The notes beneath the pieces are model-generated. The model saw only the letters and a list, made by a program, of their open reading frames with translations, ran no database searches and was not told where the DNA came from. Positions 1 to 7,669 of a DNA stretch of 64,000 bases are shown here, piece by piece. The translations under genes and the position numbers were made by a program. The stretch covers positions 103,186 to 167,185 of the forward strand of contig NZ_JACSQG010000008.1 in assembly GCF_014836765.1 (NCBI RefSeq), written 5' to 3'. Each line of letters starts with the position of its first letter. The first letter of the stretch is position 1. This stretch comes from Serpens gallinarum (GTDB lineage Bacteria > Pseudomonadota > Gammaproteobacteria > Pseudomonadales > Pseudomonadaceae).

Positions 1-961
1 GTTCGTCGATTAGAGCCTGCTGATGCGGCTGAATGACTCTTTCTTTAGCCCAGGTTTGGAGTGAAAACGCGGTAGCGGCTCCCTGTTCAGCAACGATGGG
101 AACAACGGACAGGACTTTTTGTAGATCAAATTCCTCCCACTGATCCGACTCAAGTGACGAAATCCGCACGCGGCTGTTTCCCTGACTGCGATAAAGGCCC
201 ATGGACTTTATTTGCCGGGGAAAAAGCACGACCGCTTTCTTCCATAATTCCAGAATATCGGATTGCTGCTGTCGCTGCTCCTCATGCTGACGAAAGCATG
301 ATAACGGTTCTACAAGGTACGCAAGATCGCCATGCGTCAGGATATTTACATACATGGCCAGATCGTTGATAGCTCGAATCGTCTCACCCTGCAGACAGCA
401 TACATTAGGCGTGACGTTAACGAGATGTTCCCGACGAAACATAACAGTACTGGGCTCACCGATAAAATTCATCGGATAGTCGGCCAGATAACTTATCAGG
501 TCACGCCCGTTGATACGTGTATCCTTGAGAAATGGGCATTTGGTCGCTTGAATCTCAGGGAGAGTTCTACCCAAACCATCGATCAGCAGTCTTCGGGATG
601 TAACCAGACTTATGGAAGAATCACCATTGAAGACTTCAACCATACGCTCAATACAGGTCGGCAGCAGTATATCGTCATCGTTAAGAAACTTAACGAACTG
701 CCCTCTCGCCTCAGTCACGCACTGAGTATAATTTAACAAACCACCAAGACCCGGCTCGTTACGGATAATTCTTATAGGCTTGGAGGCATGCACAAGATAG
801 CGACTCAGGATATCCTGGACATCCAAACCTGGACAATCATCACTAATCAGAATTTCTATATTGCCGTACGTCTGCAGCAAGGCACTTTGTAGAGCAGCCT
901 CGAAAAATCTTGGCTTATAGGTGGGAACAACAATACTAACTAAAGGACTCTTGATTTCCAT
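1..961 (-). CDS. Family 2 glycosyltransferase, 3' end cut by window edge
   Basis: An open frame starts with ATG at 961 and runs off the left edge after 320 codons without a stop. The N-terminus (VSIVVPTYKP) and two acidic clusters, ISDDCP near residues 40-43 and KFLNDDD near 91-97, are the GT-A fold of family 2 glycosyltransferases; the DDD would bind metal and nucleotide-sugar. The family transfers a sugar from an NDP-sugar to a glycan or protein. It is the last visible gene of the cassette, 29 bp after the WbqC-like gene. By position downstream of flgL it probably acts in flagellin glycosylation, but donor and acceptor cannot be read from the sequence. The visible frame has no frameshift. 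Confidence 0.85.
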   Translation of the reverse strand, partial: MEIKSPLVSIVVPTYKPRFFEAALQSALLQTYGNIEILISDDCPGLDVQDILSRYLVHASKPIRIIRNEPGLGGLLNYTQCVTEARGQFVKFLNDDDILLPTCIERMVEVFNGDSSISLVTSRRLLIDGLGRTLPEIQATKCPFLKDTRINGRDLISYLADYPMNFIGEPSTVMFRREHLVNVTPNVCCLQGETIRAINDLAMYVNILTHGDLAYLVEPLSCFRQHEEQRQQQSDILELWKKAVVLFPRQIKSMGLYRSQGNSRVRISSLESDQWEEFDLQKVLSVVPIVAEQGAATAFSLQTWAKERVIQPHQQALIDE

Positions 962-990
962 TTAAAACCCATAATCCAAAAAAATAAATA

Positions 991-1710
991 TCAAACACAA
1001 ACCATGTGAGAACAATTATCTATTGCCCGAACAACCTCTGCCGGGGAGTTCCACATCAGCACATCCAGAATGGATAGACTCGATTCCGGCGTATACGTGC
1101 CCGTCTCATAAAAAAACGGATCAAACTCTAAAAAAACCAAATCGGTATTGGCAGCCCTGAACTTGAGCGGATCGAAAAGATCCCGCCCCCCGATAGGATT
1201 CAAATAAATATCTGCCTCCAACTGCCGACTTATAGCAGGAGCCCAGTCACCCGCCTCTTCAACGCCAGTGAAATCCAGATCCATCTGAGAGCAGATTGAG
1301 AAATTGAATGGGATACCCAAATAATTACAAACCTCCTGGAGACCACGGACATTAAGATCAACCAAGGAGTCACTGTTCAGGCCAGAAAAAACCCTCTCCA
1401 CAAGAGCAACTACAGAAGTATAGAAAGGCGCTTCCCGACGGTAGTGAGACAGCTTTCCCAGTAGCGATTTTTTAGTAACTGCAATATCTAGAACTCGGGC
1501 CTGAAAAGTTTTTATTGATATGGATGAGTTAGAAAGAGGAGCATTTATATAGGCCCACCCCTCATTGGGATGTAAAACCCTATTACGTGCCATCCATGAC
1601 TTGGGCGTGTACTGGGTCACATCAAAAACCACCCACTTGTCCGTATGGGCTATTAATGCAAAATGACCCAGGAACGGAAAAAAATAGGGCTGCATAATCC
1701 CTAATTTCAC
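991..1710 (-). CDS. WbqC-family protein
   Basis: The 239-residue product starts KLGIMQPYFFPFLGHFALI, the hallmark N-terminus of the WbqC-like family (Pfam WbqC). This family occurs in O-antigen and flagellin-glycan clusters and its biochemistry is poorly defined. The start is GTG at 1710, overlapping the TGA of the upstream aminotransferase in a GTGA motif, which implies translational coupling. An ATG five codons in is possible but would remove conserved residues. Family membership is firm. Acylation or amidation of an aminosugar made by the neighbouring aminotransferases is only a guess. Confidence 0.85.
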   Translation of the reverse strand: MKLGIMQPYFFPFLGHFALIAHTDKWVVFDVTQYTPKSWMARNRVLHPNEGWAYINAPLSNSSISIKTFQARVLDIAVTKKSLLGKLSHYRREAPFYTSVVALVERVFSGLNSDSLVDLNVRGLQEVCNYLGIPFNFSICSQMDLDFTGVEEAGDWAPAISRQLEADIYLNPIGGRDLFDPLKFRAANTDLVFLEFDPFFYETGTYTPESSLSILDVLMWNSPAEVVRAIDNCSHMVCV

Positions 1711-2912
1711 ACGCTAACCCTCAGCTTTTGGCGAATTTTTTCAGCATTATCAAATGCTGCGCGCACGATCATCGCAATTTCTCTCGAGTCACTCTCGTCA
1801 ATCACCTGACCGATAGGTAGCTGTAGAACTCTTCCACACAAACGTTCGGTGACAGGCAGTCGATCGGATGCATCGGGGAATTGGCTTGCATAGGGAACGC
1901 AGCGATGGAGGCCTGGATAGAAGTAACGACGCGCCAACACATTTTCGGCAGAGAGAACGTGCTGAAGTTCATCGCGAGTCAACCCAAACTCGGTCTCATC
2001 CACATCGCAAACAACATATTGATAATTGGTTTTACTTACAGCGCCTGGGGTAATCAAACGTAAACCCGGAATACCTTCTAACCCCTCTCGATAAGAATTA
2101 AAAATCCTCTCGTTGCGAGCCACTATATCCTGGAATGCATCCAGACTGAGCAAGGCTACTGCAGCCTGCGCCTCTGACATACGGCCATTTGAAGTACGCA
2201 GCACAGCACGAAAAGACCCGGCGCCGTAGCTACTGCGGATATTCCGCAAGTGCGCAGCGAGCTCATCATCATTAGTACAGATGCAACCACCTTCAGCCGC
2301 ACTCAGTACTTTTGTGGCATGGAAAGAGAAAACCTCAAGATCGCCCGCAGCGCCAACTGGATTTTCATCAATCTCACAGCCAAAGCTATGTGCAGAGTCA
2401 AAATACAGCTTTACTCCATACTTCTTTGCCAAGTATTCAAGCTTGACCTGCTGGCACGCATCACCCCACAAATTGACGGCCAGAATCCCACTGACCTCAC
2501 CTGCATATTGTTTCAGCAAAGTCTCTACCGACTCTGGCTCTATCTGGTGGGTCAGTGGATCCACATCACAAAAAAGAGGCTCTACCCCCGCCCAACTAAG
2601 CGACTGAGCGGTTGCGATAAACGTGTATGCTGGGGTTATAACTTTATCGTGCAAGCCAAGTGCATCGGCCGCCATCATTAACCCAATAGTTGCATTCGTG
2701 ACACAAATAGCGTGTCGAACATTTAAAAATTCTTGCAGCCTGGTCTCTAACTGGCATACCAAAGGACCCTGATTAGTGTAGTACTGCCGATCAAATATTC
2801 CTCGCATAGCAGTTTCATATTTCTCCCATTCAGGAAAGTAAAGCTGCCCTACGGGTACTGGCTGATCAAAGAGGGATTTTCCGCCCAACACGGCAAGCTC
2901 ACGGCTACTCAC
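1707..2912 (-). CDS. DegT/DnrJ/EryC1/StrS sugar aminotransferase (first paralogue)
   Basis: This 401-residue PLP enzyme belongs to the sugar aminotransferases that aminate NDP-ketosugars, usually from glutamate. Visible marks are the N-terminal LAVLGGKSLF, the PLP-contacting YFDSAHSFG (about residues 171-179), the Schiff-base lysine in FHATKVLSAAEGG (about 198-210) and the partner-subunit loop GRMSEAQAA. The start is GTG at 2912 with GAGG eight bases upstream, and it overlaps the previous gene by 8 bp. Substrate is unknown; 4-amino-4,6-dideoxyhexose synthesis, as with VioA or WecE, is plausible. It is clearly paralogous to the adjacent aminotransferase. Confidence 0.87.
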   Translation of the reverse strand: MSSRELAVLGGKSLFDQPVPVGQLYFPEWEKYETAMRGIFDRQYYTNQGPLVCQLETRLQEFLNVRHAICVTNATIGLMMAADALGLHDKVITPAYTFIATAQSLSWAGVEPLFCDVDPLTHQIEPESVETLLKQYAGEVSGILAVNLWGDACQQVKLEYLAKKYGVKLYFDSAHSFGCEIDENPVGAAGDLEVFSFHATKVLSAAEGGCICTNDDELAAHLRNIRSSYGAGSFRAVLRTSNGRMSEAQAAVALLSLDAFQDIVARNERIFNSYREGLEGIPGLRLITPGAVSKTNYQYVVCDVDETEFGLTRDELQHVLSAENVLARRYFYPGLHRCVPYASQFPDASDRLPVTERLCGRVLQLPIGQVIDESDSREIAMIVRAAFDNAEKIRQKLRVSV

Positions 2913-4104
2913 GGTTTAACCTCGCACGCAGATCCGCAGCATGTTCTTGCATAAACAGCAGGAACATTGAAATTTTACTTATATCGTCTTCTGAAACTCT
3001 ATGACCGCAGGGCATCAGCATGAACCGCTCGGCGAGGGTTTCGGTTATAGGAAGGGGGCCAGAAACTGTTTTATATCTGGTTTTTTTCAGATGCAGCGGT
3101 GGCGAGTAATAAGCTCGGGCCAGAATATTTTCAGAGTTTAGTAGCCTCAGTGTTTCCTCACGCGTTAAGGGCCAATCATCCTGCAATTCTATCAAAATGT
3201 TCTTAAAACCAGTCTGCTCCGCCTCATTGAAGGCAACCAGACGAATCCCCGGTATATATTCCAAAGTTTTCTGGTAATGCCTATATCGAACAAGGTTTTC
3301 CTGCACCAGCGTATCTAGATCATCTAAAGCCGCAAGTGCCATAGCCGCATGGATTTCATTCAATTTCGCATTCAAGCCAAGATCTTCGACATTATCTTGC
3401 CCACTAAAACCGAAGCCACGCATAATCGTCAGCTTCTTTGCCAGAGCAGGATCGTTTGTGGTCACATAACCACCCTCAAATCCATTCAGCAACTTGCTGG
3501 CATGCATCGAGAAACACTCTGCTGAACCAAAGCTTCCAACTTTTCGGCTATCTAGCACCTCGTAAACCGATTCTACGGCATCAAACATTACAGGAATGCC
3601 TGTTTCTGCTGAGAGTCTTTCCAGCCCAGCCGCATCGCAACAATTGACAATAGGGTGAACAGCCATGATCAGGGCTGTATTTTCATTCAACAATGGCCGC
3701 ACCGTATCAGGACTCATTGCCATGCTTACCGCATCAACATCACAAAATCGAGGCGTGTAGCCGGCCCAGGCAGCCACGTCAGCCATACGCCTATAGGTCA
3801 AAGACGGCATGATTATCTCATTTCGTCCAGACAATGCAGTGCATCTTATTGTCAATACCAGCGCCCAGAATCCGCTGCAAAAAGATATACAGTGGCTTAC
3901 TCCGTGAAAACGCGCCAAACGGCTCTCTAACTCCTGCACCAGTGGACCGCGATTAGTAAACTGGCGAGCCTCATAGAATACTTTTGAGTACTCCAGAAAC
4001 TTATTGATGTCGGGGGTATACAAGCTTGATGTAGACCGAGCTCTTTCAAACAAAGGCTTACCACCCCAAACCGCTAAATCAGCACAGCTTAACTTGCCAA
4101 GCAT
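2905..4104 (-). CDS. DegT/DnrJ/EryC1/StrS sugar aminotransferase (second paralogue)
   Basis: The product is 399 residues from ATG at 4104. This start is preferred over a longer frame to 4203 because it has an AGGTGA ribosome site, leaves 8 bp to the upstream stop, and begins MLGKLSCADLAVWGGKPLF, aligning with its neighbour. PLP features are the lysine in FSMHASKLLNGFEGG, the aspartate of VMFDAVES, and the loop LNEIHAAMA. The residue after the aspartate motif is Glu here and His in the neighbour; both occur in the family. The two tandem enzymes probably act on different ketosugars or different positions, or form a heteromer; the sequence does not decide. Confidence 0.86.
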   Translation of the reverse strand: MLGKLSCADLAVWGGKPLFERARSTSSLYTPDINKFLEYSKVFYEARQFTNRGPLVQELESRLARFHGVSHCISFCSGFWALVLTIRCTALSGRNEIIMPSLTYRRMADVAAWAGYTPRFCDVDAVSMAMSPDTVRPLLNENTALIMAVHPIVNCCDAAGLERLSAETGIPVMFDAVESVYEVLDSRKVGSFGSAECFSMHASKLLNGFEGGYVTTNDPALAKKLTIMRGFGFSGQDNVEDLGLNAKLNEIHAAMALAALDDLDTLVQENLVRYRHYQKTLEYIPGIRLVAFNEAEQTGFKNILIELQDDWPLTREETLRLLNSENILARAYYSPPLHLKKTRYKTVSGPLPITETLAERFMLMPCGHRVSEDDISKISMFLLFMQEHAADLRARLNRE

Positions 4105-4112
4105 TTGCTCAC

Positions 4113-4799
4113 CTATGCCTTGCGAGTCAAAATAACGTCGTAACGGTAATGTGCCGCATAATACTCCTTCGGCATTCTTTTGAACTCCGCCTCCCAGCCG
4201 CAATCTTGAGCAAGCAGTCGGAACTCCGCTTCACTTCGCCATATACCGATTTTGGAGTTGAACTCTTTAAGCTCTTGCGTATGATCAAGCCCATCGGTAT
4301 AGAAAAATGCCTGCCTATCCAAGTCTGGAAGATTACCGATAAAGACCCGTTCAATCCGCTTGAACTTACAGCTCAGATTGGTTAGAACCAAGCGAGCGAC
4401 TTCTTCAGGGAAGTAAGAGAAACTTCCGTAGCACAGAGCCTTGGTGAAGCGCTCAGGATTCGACTCCGAAACGATGTAACTGCCGACATCTGACAGCTCG
4501 AACGAGCGTCGCGGCCTTTCTTCAAAATACTGTTTGGCCCGCGCAATCAGCACTTCAGAGAAGTCCACACCGTGAAACTCGCTGCATTCACCGTAAAAGT
4601 ATTGGGACAGCGCCCCATTACCACAGGCAAGATCCAACAACACATCATCCGGACGCAGCGTAAGGCTTGATCTTACGCTCCCCACTATCATATCGATTTG
4701 TTCTTGCGAAACGGGTTGACCATGCACCGTGCGCTTGACCTGCCCCCAAAAATCATTATCAGCAACTTTTTTGGGATGCTCTTTAAAATCAGATTCCAT
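4113..4799 (-). CDS. SAM-dependent class I methyltransferase
   Basis: The 228-residue product carries the SAM-binding motif I as LLDLACGNGALSQYF, followed by the acidic residue in FHGVDFSEVLI at the end of strand 2. This is a Rossmann-fold class I methyltransferase. It opens the coupled operon methyltransferase, aminotransferase, aminotransferase, WbqC, glycosyltransferase, and lies about 115 bp downstream of a -24/-12 promoter. Within a flagellin-glycan cassette it may O- or N-methylate a sugar, as with the 2-O-methyl group on the P. syringae viosamine derivative. That role is inference; the methyl acceptor is not known. Confidence 0.8.
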   Translation of the reverse strand: MESDFKEHPKKVADNDFWGQVKRTVHGQPVSQEQIDMIVGSVRSSLTLRPDDVLLDLACGNGALSQYFYGECSEFHGVDFSEVLIARAKQYFEERPRRSFELSDVGSYIVSESNPERFTKALCYGSFSYFPEEVARLVLTNLSCKFKRIERVFIGNLPDLDRQAFFYTDGLDHTQELKEFNSKIGIWRSEAEFRLLAQDCGWEAEFKRMPKEYYAAHYRYDVILTRKA

Positions 4800-4913
4800 G
4801 AATTACCTTCAAACTATCTAATCAGGAAGTCAGACGATTTACGGCAAGCTGACACAGATCAAAAATCCGTCGAACCGCCAATCGTCCGTCATTTCAAACA
4901 CTTAAGGTGCTGC

Positions 4914-4929
4914 TGCAAATATCTTGCCA
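4914..4929 (-). promoter_or_regulatory. Sigma-54 (RpoN) promoter of the glycosylation operon
   Basis: Read on the minus strand the site is TGGCAAGATATTTGCA. It has the GG and GC doublets with exactly 10 bases between them and matches TGGCAC-N5-TTGCA at 10 of 11 defined bases. It sits in the 166-bp gap upstream of the methyltransferase at 4799 and predicts a leader of about 100 nt. It resembles the promoters before flgB and flgF. Confidence 0.7.
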
Positions 4930-4965
4930 GCTCCCGAAACAACGGATCTACCTGCATCTAAAAAG

Positions 4966-5985
4966 TCAATCCAATTTCCTTGCAATATAAAGCACGGTCG
5001 TTTCTTTCAAACCCAATTTCTCGAAAAGCTCTTTGCCGAAGTAATCCATTCCCAACTGGTCAAGTTGAAAACCATGCTTTTCAATTTTGCTCACGTAATC
5101 TTCATGAGCATAGAGGCGCACATGGTCATCTTGACCGTACAACCTCCAACGTTCAGCCGGATCAGTAACGCCAGGATCTTCCAACGTCTTTTCAAGACCT
5201 ACAATAATGGGTGCCATTAGAATTCCGAATCCTCCTTTTCGAGTAATTCTAAGGAGTTCTTGGATAGCGGCATCATCGCTTGCAACATGTTCCAAGACAT
5301 GACTACAAATGAAAAAGTCGAACGACTCGTTTTCAAATGGCAGATTTTGCAAATCGACCTTGTAATCAACCCCTGCCATACCTAAGTCGGCAGTTGCATA
5401 TTGGAAGCCTTTCTTACGTAGAACACGGCTCAGACCCGCCTCAGGGGCAAAGTGAATGACTTTGTCGCCTTGGCGCAATCCGCCTCGCTGTATCTCTTGC
5501 TCAATCCAAAGTGCATAGATTCGCTCCCGATCCGAGGCGCCGCATGCACTACAGCTGTAAGTGTCATGCGCTGTCATTTCCCCTTTGCCGAAGTGTTCAA
5601 AACCATGCTTTTTAGCAATCTGCCGATACGCTTCTGGGATGGGGTTGAAGCGAATTGCCTCTGTATTACAGACAGGACAGACAACATCCGAAGACAGCAT
5701 AGAGCTCGGCGCTGCCCCTTTGAGGGTTATCTCCTCAATAATTGCCAGGAGATTATTTGCCACGCGGTGCTCTTTTTCACCCTGATGAGTCAACGCATTT
5801 CTAAAATAATGCATCGATTTCGGGATATTACCCAAGCGATAATGAACAATCGCAATGTCATTAGCCAACTCAGAGTGAGCCCCTACAACACTTTCAATTT
5901 TCTCCAGCAAGGCCAATGCATTCGCATACTCCCCCCGCGAAAATAAAAGCTCTGCTGTTTGCCGCGCTTGCGAAATAGTTTCCAT
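4966..5985 (-). CDS. TPR-containing methyltransferase with paired CxxC motifs
   Basis: The 339-residue protein has an N-terminal helical repeat region (about residues 1-85) with two TPR-like units. A metal-binding segment follows, with CPVCNT (about 108-113) and CSACGAS (about 145-151). The C-terminal class I methyltransferase domain shows VIHFAPEAGLSRVL as motif I, the later LPFENESFDFFICSHVLEHV and the strand GGFGILMAPI. The domain order resembles methyltransferases of surface-polysaccharide and flagellin-modification islands. It is the first gene after flgL and its terminator, and is separated by 166 bp from the next operon. I saw no clear promoter of its own. Confidence 0.78.
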   Translation of the reverse strand: METISQARQTAELLFSRGEYANALALLEKIESVVGAHSELANDIAIVHYRLGNIPKSMHYFRNALTHQGEKEHRVANNLLAIIEEITLKGAAPSSMLSSDVVCPVCNTEAIRFNPIPEAYRQIAKKHGFEHFGKGEMTAHDTYSCSACGASDRERIYALWIEQEIQRGGLRQGDKVIHFAPEAGLSRVLRKKGFQYATADLGMAGVDYKVDLQNLPFENESFDFFICSHVLEHVASDDAAIQELLRITRKGGFGILMAPIIVGLEKTLEDPGVTDPAERWRLYGQDDHVRLYAHEDYVSKIEKHGFQLDQLGMDYFGKELFEKLGLKETTVLYIARKLD

Positions 5986-6058
5986 GTTTTACCCTAAAAA
6001 ATAACCGGACTATTCGTATAAAGATTCACTTGTTCTTACCGCTTCAAATCCGTTTTTT

Positions 6059-6096
6059 CAAAAAAAACGGCGCGAACTTCGTGTGAAGTCGCGCCG
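6059..6096 (-). terminator. Rho-independent terminator after flgL
   Basis: On the minus strand a GC-rich stem of about 12 bp (plus-strand arms 6068-6080 and 6085-6096, loop GTGT) is followed by a run of T (A at 6060-6067 on the plus strand). It lies 19 bp past the flgL stop and should end flgFGHIJKL transcription, separating it from the glycosylation genes. Confidence 0.85.
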
Positions 6097-6114
6097 CTAC
6101 ACAATCGATGCTGC

Positions 6115-7653
6115 TTACAACCGATCAAACAAACTCAGCTGACTCACCCGGACAAACGCAGCTTGAGCAGCCTCAAGCTTGGTTTGTTGCAACATCAGGC
6201 GTGAGGCAGCCTCGAACTGGTCGGTGTCGCGAATGGCCGATTGGGTCGAGTCATTCATAATGCTCAGGCTTTCATTTTCGACGAGCAGCGTGTCGATGCT
6301 GTTCAGACGTGCGCCAATGTGAGCTTGGGTGCTTTCGATCTGAATCATGCCGCTATCGATATTGCCCAGGGCCACTGCAATGGCTTCCCGGATACGCAGG
6401 CCACCCCCTTCAATGCCATCAGCGGGCTGCTCAAGCGCTGCACGCAGATTGGCAATGGTATTGAGGAGATTCTGGTTTTCCTGGGAATCGGCCGTGACCT
6501 TGAACAGATCATCCGCTGCCGGCGTTCCGCTGAAGCTGAATTCGACGCCAGCTACCGTCAACGTATTGGTCGCGCCATCGAAAGCGCTGGGGATCAATAC
6601 ATTGCTTGGCTGAGCAAAGGCCTGATAACCAGTACCGTCAAACTTCAGCGTCACGCCACCATCTGGGAAGCCTGTCGTGTAAGCATCCACATCCACCACG
6701 GTTGAGGCGCTAATTTGTGCGGCGGAATTACTGCTAACAGCAAACTTTTCGGGGGCCATCCCCAGGTCGAAACTGTGGCCATCTAGCAGCGCTGCGAAGT
6801 CCGACTCACCCGTCTTCAGCATGGTGTCAAGGTTGAACTCGACACCCCGGAAGGTGATTTTCGGATTTTCCTGGTTAGGGTCATAAGACCCGGAGTCCAC
6901 GGCAACACCCGCAGCCGTCACGGTGTAGCCGATGCTGCCGTCTGTGTTGGCGCTGATTTCCAACTTGTAGGGCGCATCCGCTCGGAAGGTGCTGTCGAAA
7001 TCCCGCTGATTGGAAACCGTACCCTGGGACAGGTACATCCGCTGCCCACTCGCGCCTACAGTGTCGAGACTCGACGCTGTGCGGCTGACATTGCGCGCAG
7101 TTTCGAAAGCGCTATAACCGCTGTCGTTAATGCTGATCTGCAATCCAGTGGCAACTTGAAGGTTCTGCTGTCCCTGATCACCCTGATAGCTGTAAGTGCC
7201 GTCACTGTTCAGCACATAAGGCTGGATACCACTCTGACTACCACTGAACCAGTATTCGCCGCTGGCGTTCTTGCTGTTCATCAGACCGAACAGCTCTGCT
7301 TCGATCTGCTTCAGCTCAGCCGCGATGGCCGAACGGTTCTGGTCGTTATAGGCACCGTTACCCGCATGCCCAGCCAACTCGCGTGCACGCTGCGAGATGT
7401 TGATCATGGACGACAGAATGCTCTCTTCCTGGGTCAGCGAGTTGGTGGCATCGGTCAGATTGCTTTTGTATTGGCTCAACAGCGCGGATTGCTGTTCCAA
7501 CTGCAGCAGACGGGCCGACCCGATGGGGTCATCCGCCGGCGTCTGAATACGGTTGCCCGACGTGATCTGCTCTTGGGTCTTGACCAGCGCCGAGTAACCC
7601 TTTTGGTAACCATTCACGTTGGCGTTGAACATTTGATTAGTCGAAAGACGCAT
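6115..7653 (-). CDS. flgL: Flagellar hook-filament junction protein FlgL (HAP3)
   Basis: FlgL is the second junction protein between hook and filament, exported by the flagellar type III apparatus. The 512-residue product starts MRLSTNQMFNANVNGYQKG with the flagellin-like N-terminal D0/D1 helices (TSGNRIQTPADDPIGSARL) and ends with the matching helix containing ASRLMLQQTKLEAAQAAF. The middle third is the variable region. It is somewhat longer than P. aeruginosa FlgL, as I remember it. It is the last gene of the flgF-L unit, 16 bp after flgK, with a terminator directly after. Confidence 0.95.
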   Translation of the reverse strand: MRLSTNQMFNANVNGYQKGYSALVKTQEQITSGNRIQTPADDPIGSARLLQLEQQSALLSQYKSNLTDATNSLTQEESILSSMINISQRARELAGHAGNGAYNDQNRSAIAAELKQIEAELFGLMNSKNASGEYWFSGSQSGIQPYVLNSDGTYSYQGDQGQQNLQVATGLQISINDSGYSAFETARNVSRTASSLDTVGASGQRMYLSQGTVSNQRDFDSTFRADAPYKLEISANTDGSIGYTVTAAGVAVDSGSYDPNQENPKITFRGVEFNLDTMLKTGESDFAALLDGHSFDLGMAPEKFAVSSNSAAQISASTVVDVDAYTTGFPDGGVTLKFDGTGYQAFAQPSNVLIPSAFDGATNTLTVAGVEFSFSGTPAADDLFKVTADSQENQNLLNTIANLRAALEQPADGIEGGGLRIREAIAVALGNIDSGMIQIESTQAHIGARLNSIDTLLVENESLSIMNDSTQSAIRDTDQFEAASRLMLQQTKLEAAQAAFVRVSQLSLFDRL

Positions 7654-7669
7654 GGTTCGTCACCTGACC

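Noticed and set aside
154..736. Two plus-strand open frames at the left edge
   Set aside because: They lie antisense to the open, domain-bearing glycosyltransferase frame on the minus strand and have no recognisable motif.
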